Shown here: positions 7,714 through 12,725 of the stretch, piece after piece | Layout: every line of letters begins with the position of its first letter | How positions within the stretch are numbered: the stretch's first letter is position 1 | Assembly (NCBI GenBank): GCA_041595375.1 | Contig: JBFHKL010000108.1 | Coordinates: 1 to 12,725, forward strand | Direction of reading: 5' to 3' | Length of the DNA: 12,725 nt | DNA from: Saccharicrinis sp041595375 | GTDB lineage: Bacteria; Bacteroidota; Bacteroidia; Bacteroidales; Marinilabiliaceae | Made by a program: the position numbers and the translations under genes | Notes under the pieces: model-generated | What the model was told of the DNA's origin: nothing | The model's database searches: none | The model's input: the letters and a program-made list of their open reading frames with translations, nothing else

Positions 7714-7752
7714 GCATGCTGTTTCATCTTTTGTGCTTGTTTTATAGCAGTA

Positions 7753-8571
7753 CTAATTGCCATTAACCATATATTCTTTTAATTTATCGCTTTGAGGATC
7801 TTGAAATAGCTTCTCAGGATCGCCTTGTTCAATAATTTTACCATCTGACATAAAAACTACATGATCAGCCAGTCGAACCGCTTGTCTTAATACATGTGTA
7901 ACCAGTATAATGGTATATTGTTTTTTTAAGTCTCGGAAAAGGTTCTCGATGATTTTGCTGGAAATAGGGTCGAGTGCCGAGGTGGGTTCGTCTGCAAGTA
8001 TAATTCGGGGTTTAACGGCAAGTCCACGGGCCAGACATAGGCGCTGTTGTTGCCCAATGGAAAGACTTTCGGGTGAGGCATGAAGACGGTCTTTTACTTC
8101 GTCCCATAAACCCACTTCTTTCAGGTGTTTTTCAATATTGTAATCTATCAGTTTTTTATCTCTGACGCCTTTAAGCTTGATTCCATAGGCCACGTTTTTA
8201 TATATCGACATGGGTAATGGGAAGGGACGTTGACCAAGCAAACCCATCTTTTGTCTTATGGTTGGAATGTTTTTGGATGTATTCAGGATATCATCATTTT
8301 CGATAAAGATATGACCAGAAACCTTCAGTTCTTTATTGATATCAGTTAGTCTGTTCAGGCATTTCAACAGCGTGGTTTTTCCGCAACCGGAGGGACCCAA
8401 TAGTACAGTAACTTTATTTTTAGGTATTTCCAGATTTATTTCTTTTAATATATGATGATGGTTTGCAAATACGTTTAAATTTTTAATTTGTAAAATTGAG
8501 TCTATGTAATTTGTATCAACAACTTCAATTTCTTTATCATGGATAATCATTTCTTCTTTTAACAAATACAT
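7753..8571 (-). CDS. pstB: Phosphate ABC transporter, ATP-binding protein PstB
   Basis: A 272-aa ABC ATPase, slightly longer than the usual roughly 250 aa because of an N-terminal extension of about 20 residues. It powers phosphate import through PstC/PstA at the inner membrane. Visible motifs are Walker A GPSGCGKT (59-66), a Q-loop at Gln114 in LLGQRPFPLP, the signature LSIGQQQRLCLAR (170-182), Walker B IILADEP (190-196, with Glu195 catalytic), the D-loop SALD, and the H-loop His226. The KCLNRLTDI stretch after Walker A and QQQRLC are typical of PstB. Two departures from the family are LSIGQ instead of LSGGQ and Gly113 instead of Phe before the Q-loop Gln. It starts 8 bp after pstA ends and is the last gene of the operon. 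A later ATG (residue 8) is a possible alternative start. Confidence 0.95.
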   Translation of the reverse strand: MYLLKEEMIIHDKEIEVVDTNYIDSILQIKNLNVFANHHHILKEINLEIPKNKVTVLLGPSGCGKTTLLKCLNRLTDINKELKVSGHIFIENDDILNTSKNIPTIRQKMGLLGQRPFPLPMSIYKNVAYGIKLKGVRDKKLIDYNIEKHLKEVGLWDEVKDRLHASPESLSIGQQQRLCLARGLAVKPRIILADEPTSALDPISSKIIENLFRDLKKQYTIILVTHVLRQAVRLADHVVFMSDGKIIEQGDPEKLFQDPQSDKLKEYMVNGN

Positions 8572-8579
8572 GTGATTAC

Positions 8580-9434
8580 TTATTTTAAATTAGATTTAGA
8601 GTGTTTTTTGGATAGTATGCGCGCAGTAAGGCTAATGATCAGAATAATGATGGTTAACAGAGCTGCGGCAGCGAATGCGCGTTCCCTGACTTCAGGGATA
8701 GGAGAACTTAACTGAAAAAAAATAGCTAAAGGTAGTGTTGCTGCAGGTTCATCAAGATGTATAGGGATCAGGTCGGTATAACCAGCCGTAAAAAGTACAG
8801 AAGCGGCATCTCCAATACCTCTTCCAAAAGCCAATAATAAAGCGGTAATAAAACCAGGGAATCCTTGTTTAAAAATGATTTTAAATGCTATCTCAGTTCT
8901 TGTGGAGCCAAGCGCCAAAGAGGCCTCGTATAAGCCTTTGGGTATGGTACTAAGGACCTCGTCAAAAGTTCTGATTATAATTGGGGTAATAAGCAAGGCA
9001 ACGGTAATGATTCCTGCGAGCAAGGAGGCGTTCATTCCCAAAAGAAGCATTAAAGCAAAGCCAAAGGCCCCGTAAACAATAGAGGGCACACCCCATAATG
9101 CATCGAGTATATAACGAATGGTGTTTTGTGTTTTTTTGTGTCTTGACAGATATACGTTTATGTATAGTGCTGCCGGAACACCTATGGCGGTTGCCATTAC
9201 GGTTGCGCCAATTGAAATATACAACGAACCTACAATGGCGTTTAAAACACCACCATCTCCACCATAATAGTATCCTCCTTTGGGTGTTCTGAAAATCATT
9301 TCCCATGATATGGCATGAGAACCTTTTAGGAAGATAAGGAGGATAATACCAGCTAAAGTAGCAATGAGTGAATAGCTTGCTACGGCGGATAAGATCCTGA
9401 ATATCTTTTCTTCTATTATTTTTCTTTTATACAT
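8580..9434 (-). CDS. pstA: Phosphate ABC transporter, permease PstA
   Basis: A 284-aa inner-membrane permease counted from ATG at 9434 (MYKRKIIEEKIF). A longer reading frame from 9512 exists but would overlap pstC by 86 bp and adds an atypical N-terminus; the chosen start overlaps the pstC end by only 8 bp, usual for coupled permease genes. About six membrane helices are visible (about 18-38, 64-95, 112-132, 137-157, 190-215, 254-272). The cytoplasmic EAA loop is at 169-198 (YEASLALGSTRTEIAFKIIF), where PstB docks. GRGIGDAASVLFTAGYTD (204-221) corresponds to the family's conserved A-R-A-I-G-E-T-A-P segment but with Asp for Glu. Together with PstC it forms the phosphate channel. Confidence 0.93.
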   Translation of the reverse strand: MYKRKIIEEKIFRILSAVASYSLIATLAGIILLIFLKGSHAISWEMIFRTPKGGYYYGGDGGVLNAIVGSLYISIGATVMATAIGVPAALYINVYLSRHKKTQNTIRYILDALWGVPSIVYGAFGFALMLLLGMNASLLAGIITVALLITPIIIRTFDEVLSTIPKGLYEASLALGSTRTEIAFKIIFKQGFPGFITALLLAFGRGIGDAASVLFTAGYTDLIPIHLDEPAATLPLAIFFQLSSPIPEVRERAFAAAALLTIIILIISLTARILSKKHSKSNLK

Positions 9435-10317
9435 TTTTCTTTGATCTGTAAATGAAGTATCTGAAAATAAGATTAATAAACAGAATGATGCCAAATAGTA
9501 GTAACGCAGCAAACATCATTGCTGAGTCGTACATAGGAATAGAGAGCATCTCCCCATAATTATTTGCAATAAGAGCCGGTAATGGATAACTTGCATCAAA
9601 CAATTGAAACCTGGGTTGTACCATATTTCCTACAACCATCATAACAGCCATTGTTTCGCCAAATGCTTTAGCAATACCTAATCCAAATGCAGATATAATA
9701 CCTGAAATACCTCTTTTGATCACCACGAATTTTATGGTTTCCCAGACGGTTGCTCCCAAAGAAAGAGATGCCTCTTTTAATCCGGAAGGTATTGTATTGA
9801 ATACATCAATGAGCATATTCAGAATGTATGGAATGCACATAAGCGCTAAAACAATTCCTCCTGCAAGAATGGAGTAACCTGAACTCTTGATGCCAAAAAA
9901 GGGGGCGGCATAGTTCGAAATAAAGGGAACTATGATAATAATGCCCCAGACACCATAAATAACCGAAGGGAGTCCAGCCAGCATATCGATAACAGGATGC
10001 ATGAAACGCATAAACTGTCGTGAAGAAAATTGAGTAAGATATATTGCTGCCAACAAACATACTGGGACAGATAAAGAGAAAGCAATGATGGTAATGTACA
10101 AAGAACCAAGGATAAATGATAAAAATCCATATTCCTTTTCATAGGGTAACCATGTTGTTGAGCCGATAAGTTCTACCAATGATTTTTGCTCTATCAATGG
10201 ATTGGCTTTGATAAATAATCCTAAACCAATAATAAGAGGCAGCAAAAGAATGATTGTAATTGATACAAGCATCCATGTAGTAGAAATCCTGTCGATAAAT
10301 ATTCTGCGGTATAGCAT
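9427..10317 (-). CDS. pstC: Phosphate ABC transporter, permease PstC
   Basis: A 296-aa inner-membrane permease, the partner of PstA. A cytoplasmic N-terminus is followed by a first helix (about 17-36), a periplasmic stretch, and further helices at about 66-93, 112-134, 147-170, 203-232 and 265-288. The EAA loop is at 180-200 (LKEASLSLGATVWETIKFVV) and GETMAVMMVVGN (220-231) is the strongly conserved PstC segment. DMLAGLPSVIYGVWG (111-125) is also diagnostic of Pst permeases. The gene starts 18 bp after pstS and its last 8 bp overlap pstA, which points to one transcript and translational coupling. Confidence 0.95.
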   Translation of the reverse strand: MLYRRIFIDRISTTWMLVSITIILLLPLIIGLGLFIKANPLIEQKSLVELIGSTTWLPYEKEYGFLSFILGSLYITIIAFSLSVPVCLLAAIYLTQFSSRQFMRFMHPVIDMLAGLPSVIYGVWGIIIIVPFISNYAAPFFGIKSSGYSILAGGIVLALMCIPYILNMLIDVFNTIPSGLKEASLSLGATVWETIKFVVIKRGISGIISAFGLGIAKAFGETMAVMMVVGNMVQPRFQLFDASYPLPALIANNYGEMLSIPMYDSAMMFAALLLFGIILFINLIFRYFIYRSKKNV

Positions 10318-10335
10318 TTCTTATTTTATTTACTC

Positions 10336-11283
10336 TTATTGAGCTTGTAGTTTGGTGAGATACTGTTTAATTTTTGATGGCTTATCAGATATATAGCCTG
10401 CATCTTTAATATAAGATTGTCCTGTGGTTAGTGTCCAGTGGATAAAATCGAGTGTTGCCTGCTTTTGCGGTTTACCTTTTGCCACAAAGTATAGTTCTCG
10501 CGATGGCGGAGAAGGATAAATTCCTTGCGCAATGGCTTGTTGTAGGTCGTAGAAAGAATCGTAAAAATTTTCCTCAGGATCTATTTTCCCATTTGAATTC
10601 ATATCAATAGGAATAATTTCAATGCCATCGCGTTTTTTTCCTGTTTTGGCGTTGTAGGCAAAAATGGTATTGTTAAATCCAATGCCTGTAGGATCTTTGC
10701 TTACCGCTTCCGCTAATCCAGGGTCGCCATAAATGCCCACACCTCTTAAATTTTCCTGTTTCCCATTAAGGTATTGCGCCCATGTGCCAGCGGCTCCACA
10801 GGCATCGGCACGCGTATAAACAGTTATTGGAGTTTCTTGCTGTTCTTTTATTAGTTTGTTCCACGAGGTAATGGTTTTATCAATAAAGATGAACTGAAAC
10901 TCTTCCTGGGTAAGGCCTCTGGTTTTTAGCAGGTCTAGGTATGCGTTTTTATTACTTATGGTAGGAACTACTGCATCAATACTAAGACCTACCCACCAAA
11001 CACCTTTGTTTTTTTCCTCCTGAGTTATTTCTCTTGAGAACATACCCAAATCAACAGCTCCAGCCAACGCGTCCGCCATGCCTTTGCCAGCCCCTCCACC
11101 GGAAATATTGAATCGTACCTCCGGATGTTCCTTCTGGTATTCTTCAGACCATTTGATGACCAGCGGATACAGAGCAAATGCACCTGAAATATTTATGGTA
11201 TTCTCTTTTCTTGATTTTGATGTGCAAGAGCTGAGTAAAATGATCGTTATAATGGCATAAGAAATTATACTTATTCGTTTCAT
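10336..11283 (-). CDS. pstS: Phosphate-binding lipoprotein PstS
   Basis: A 315-aa substrate-binding protein. The N-terminus MKRISIISYAIITIILLSSC has a clear lipobox (LSSC, Cys20), so it should be membrane-anchored rather than free in the periplasm. Ligand-binding stretches expected for the family are visible: ISGAFALYPL (32-41), SGGGAGKG (61-68), SREIT (83-87) and RADACGAAGTWAQYL (158-172), the last replacing the R-S-G-S-G-T type motif of E. coli PstS. Residues 227-238 (DMNSNGKIDPEE) match an EF-hand calcium loop at every ligand position. Its place at the head of pstC-pstA-pstB supports phosphate as substrate, though a related oxyanion cannot be excluded from sequence alone. Expression is probably driven from 11284-11581, where a Pho-box-like repeat lies. 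Confidence 0.92.
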   Translation of the reverse strand: MKRISIISYAIITIILLSSCTSKSRKENTINISGAFALYPLVIKWSEEYQKEHPEVRFNISGGGAGKGMADALAGAVDLGMFSREITQEEKNKGVWWVGLSIDAVVPTISNKNAYLDLLKTRGLTQEEFQFIFIDKTITSWNKLIKEQQETPITVYTRADACGAAGTWAQYLNGKQENLRGVGIYGDPGLAEAVSKDPTGIGFNNTIFAYNAKTGKKRDGIEIIPIDMNSNGKIDPEENFYDSFYDLQQAIAQGIYPSPPSRELYFVAKGKPQKQATLDFIHWTLTTGQSYIKDAGYISDKPSKIKQYLTKLQAQ

Positions 11284-11335
11284 TATTCTGTGTTTTATAA
11301 TTGCAGGATAAAATTGAGAATAAGCAGTGTTTTTA

Positions 11336-11353
11336 AATACAGCTTAATGTCGG
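11336..11353 (-). promoter_or_regulatory. Candidate Pho-box-like direct repeat upstream of pstS
   Basis: On the minus strand the site reads CCGACAT-TAAG-CTGTATT. This copies the layout of the enterobacterial Pho box: two 7-bp units related to CTGTCAT, 11 bp apart, with an AT-rich 4-bp spacer. The units have two and one mismatches. The inner edge is 53 nt upstream of the pstS start, and a weak minus-10-like TATTCT follows. PhoB recognition in this phylum is assumed, not shown. Confidence 0.3.
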
Positions 11354-11381
11354 ATTTTTATTTTACGCATTTTAGCGCAGT

Positions 11382-11401
11382 ACTACGTTTAATCGCGTAG
11401 T
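11382..11401. repeat. Inverted repeat ACTACG-N8-CGTAGT
   Basis: Perfect 6-bp arms (11382-11387 and 11396-11401) surround an 8-nt AT-rich spacer, about 100 nt upstream of pstS. The arms are more GC-rich than the surroundings. A regulator-binding site is possible, but so is chance. Confidence 0.3.
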
Positions 11402-11430
11402 CGAGCAATACAGATTATATAGTAAAGAGG

Positions 11431-11476
11431 TAGTGCCTAAAAGGTATGAATTATTGGAATAGTGCTTTTGGTATGA
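11431..11476. repeat. Two related direct repeats (tagtgc...ggtatga)
   Basis: tagtgcctaaaaggtatga (11431-11449) and tagtgcttttggtatga (11460-11476) share both ends but differ in the middle and in length by 2 bp. They lie about 150-190 nt upstream of pstS. The role is unknown; the match is imperfect. Confidence 0.25.
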
Positions 11477-11581
11477 GGATTATATCAAAGGTTAAAAGAA
11501 ACGAGTAGGTAATGGGTAAGTGACGAATTGACAGTTCTTTAGCTTGTTGTTAAGATGAAGGGATAATACAAACAGGAAAGC

Positions 11582-12226
11582 TCAGACTTCAAAAAAACCA
11601 TTTCTAATAGCATAAACCACTAATTCGGCAGTGTTTTTAGCCTGTGTTTTTAAGAGTATATTTTCTCTGTGTTTATCTACGGTACGCTTGCTAATATATA
11701 GCTGTTCCGCAATCTCTGCGTTTGATAAGCCCATACAAATATGAATTAGTATTTCCAGTTCTCGTTTGGTAAGCTCATTACTTTCTGGTTGTTCTGGTTT
11801 TTTATTTAGGTTGGCTACAATAGATGAGAGTATCTCGGGGGAAAAATAATTTCTGCCATTATAAACCTCTAATATGGCGGTTTCAACATCGCTAAATTGT
11901 GAATTTTTGATTAAAAAACCTTTAGCACCAGCCTCTATCATTTCAGTATAAAAATTTTCATCTGAATACATCGAAAGTGCAATTATTTTAAGTTCAGGCA
12001 TTAGGTTTAACGCGGCTTTTGTTGCTTCAATACCATTCATCTCAGGCATCTCAATATCCATTAATACTACATCAGCCTTACATGTCTTTAGTTTGCTGAG
12101 GAATATTTTGCCATTCTCCGCTTCGTTTATCTCAGAAATATATTCGCTATTACTTAATAAAAATTTTAATCCTTCTCTAAAAAGAGAATGGTCATCAACG
12201 ATGTATATTTTTAATTTATTTTTCAT
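11582..12226 (-). CDS. NarL/FixJ (LuxR-type) response regulator
   Basis: A 214-aa two-domain transcription factor of normal length. The receiver domain (about 5-122) has the acidic pair Asp11-Asp12, the phospho-acceptor Asp57 in VVLMDIEMPEMNG, Ser85 at the switch position and Lys107 in FLIK. A short linker leads to a LuxR-type helix-turn-helix at about 150-210: LTKRELEIL, then GLSNAEIAEQLYISKRTVDKH, where the final helix contacts DNA. It should be phosphorylated by the histidine kinase encoded just upstream and then bind promoters as a dimer. The target genes cannot be read from the sequence. It is not of the OmpR/PhoB winged-helix class, so it is not a PhoB orthologue despite lying upstream of pst. 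The gap to the kinase gene is 137 bp, long enough for a separate promoter, although I did not identify one. Confidence 0.93.
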   Translation of the reverse strand: MKNKLKIYIVDDHSLFREGLKFLLSNSEYISEINEAENGKIFLSKLKTCKADVVLMDIEMPEMNGIEATKAALNLMPELKIIALSMYSDENFYTEMIEAGAKGFLIKNSQFSDVETAILEVYNGRNYFSPEILSSIVANLNKKPEQPESNELTKRELEILIHICMGLSNAEIAEQLYISKRTVDKHRENILLKTQAKNTAELVVYAIRNGFFEV

Positions 12227-12363
12227 GGATTTAAAACTATATAGACCAGTTATATCTTACTCTCAGTTGTTTTTATCAGCTTATAAATTTTACTCATTTA
12301 AGAAGGAATTAAGATTTGGTATTCTCTCAATGTACAGAACAAGTATTGGTGTTAGTATATATC

Positions 12364-12725
12364 TTATAAAGGTAGTTTGATGTAGGCAAAAAACCCCTTT
12401 CCTGGAGCACTAACTAAATTGATAGTGCCATTTAAGGATTTTACTCTTGATACAATATTAGTTAATCCCATTCCATATTTATCGTGTTTACTATCGAAGC
12501 CTATGCCATTGTCGTTGTATTTTAGTTCTATATAGTCTTTGTTGTCAGTTAATTGGATAGCGATATTAGAGGCATAAGCATGTTTTTTTGTATTATTTAT
12601 TAATTCGCAGCAAATACGAAATAGTACAACCTCTGTGTTATCGTTGTATCTTCTTTTGTCAATATTCCTAGAGAAGTGAATTTGTGTTTCTTCTGTTACT
12701 ATCGCATTGCGAATAAAAGTTTCAA
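12364..12725 (-). CDS. Sensor histidine kinase, C-terminal fragment (DesK/NarX-like)
   Basis: An open frame entering from the right edge gives 119 residues before the TAA at 12366-12364; the start and sensor region lie outside the window. The visible part is a HATPase_c domain: N-box ELINNTKKHA (visible residues 40-49), G1 box DNGIGFD (71-77), G2 box GMGLTNIVSRVKSLNG (84-99) and the closing GKGFFAYIKLPL. The form of the N-box and the GMGL-NI-R pattern are those of HisKA_3 kinases, which pair with NarL/FixJ regulators, and such a regulator follows directly. The dimerisation helix with the phospho-accepting histidine is not visible, so kinase competence and the sensed signal cannot be judged. 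The upstream end is a window edge, not evidence of a broken gene. Confidence 0.9.
   Translation of the reverse strand, partial: ETFIRNAIVTEETQIHFSRNIDKRRYNDNTEVVLFRICCELINNTKKHAYASNIAIQLTDNKDYIELKYNDNGIGFDSKHDKYGMGLTNIVSRVKSLNGTINLVSAPGKGFFAYIKLPL

Larger units (their letters stand above)
11284..11581. promoter_or_regulatory. Intergenic region between pstS and the response regulator
   Basis: These 298 bp hold no convincing gene. They should contain the pst promoter and the end of the response-regulator transcript. Noted elements are a Pho-box-like direct repeat (11336-11353), a 6-bp inverted repeat (11382-11401) and two related 17-19 bp stretches ending ggtatga (11431-11449, 11460-11476). 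I found no exact TAnnTTTG on the minus strand and no strong terminator hairpin. Confidence 0.5.

Noticed and set aside
9435..9512. Longer N-terminus for PstA (start at 9512)
   Set aside because: It would overlap pstC by 86 bp, and the added residues are simply pstC read in another frame; the ATG at 9434 gives a normal PstA N-terminus.
12226..12366. Possibility that the histidine kinase fragment is a pseudogene because only its C-terminus is seen
   Set aside because: The frame is open to the window edge with intact N, G1 and G2 boxes; truncation is due to the window.
12093..12380. Plus-strand 95-codon open frame over the response regulator start and the intergenic gap
   Set aside because: It lies antisense to the receiver domain of a clear gene and shows no recognisable domain.

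Overview
This AT-rich window (roughly 35-40% G+C by eye) looks chromosomal and comes from a member of the Bacteroidota. The reasons are a DUF4249 lipoprotein, an MG2/carboxypeptidase-regulatory/plug-like periplasmic protein and an STN-CarboxypepD-plug TonB-dependent receptor, all of which are typical of that phylum, together with a TAnnTTTG-type promoter and weak Shine-Dalgarno signals. A finer placement (for example a Bacteroidales/Marinilabiliales-like marine or anaerobic lineage) is only a guess.

Layout. (1) 1-112, minus: the first 37 codons of dnaK, behind a 268-bp upstream region that holds repeated elements. (2) 381-7569: a divergent four-gene envelope locus. On the minus strand a DUF4249 lipoprotein gene is followed 15 bp later by a 756-aa MG2/plug-like protein gene. 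On the plus strand an unrecognised exported 249-aa protein gene is followed 11 bp later by a large TonB-dependent receptor gene. A 152-bp AT-rich divergent promoter region lies between the two arms. (3) 7570-7752: a convergent intergenic region with two hairpins. (4) 7753-11283, minus: a compact high-affinity phosphate transporter operon, pstS-pstC-pstA-pstB, with no phoU after pstB. (5) 11284-11581: the pst upstream region, with a candidate Pho-box-like direct repeat and an inverted repeat. (6) 11582-12725, minus: a NarL/FixJ-type response regulator preceded by the C-terminal part of a DesK/NarX-like sensor kinase that runs off the window.

How the genes work together. The receptor should bring a ligand through the outer membrane using TonB energy. 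The DUF4249 lipoprotein and the MG2/plug-like protein are probable accessory proteins of the same system, although they are transcribed from the opposite strand. The ligand cannot be read from the sequence. Pst proteins form a binding-protein-dependent ABC importer for phosphate (PstS captures, PstC/PstA form the pore, PstB hydrolyses ATP). The two-component pair upstream is not of the PhoR/PhoB type, and I see no direct evidence that it controls pst.

I found no CRISPR array, tRNA, rRNA, insertion sequence or phage gene. The most useful leads are the divergent receptor locus with its uncharacterised 249-aa protein, the phased repeats upstream of dnaK, and a set of unusual motifs in the Pst system (LSIGQ in PstB, DACGAA and an EF-hand loop in PstS).
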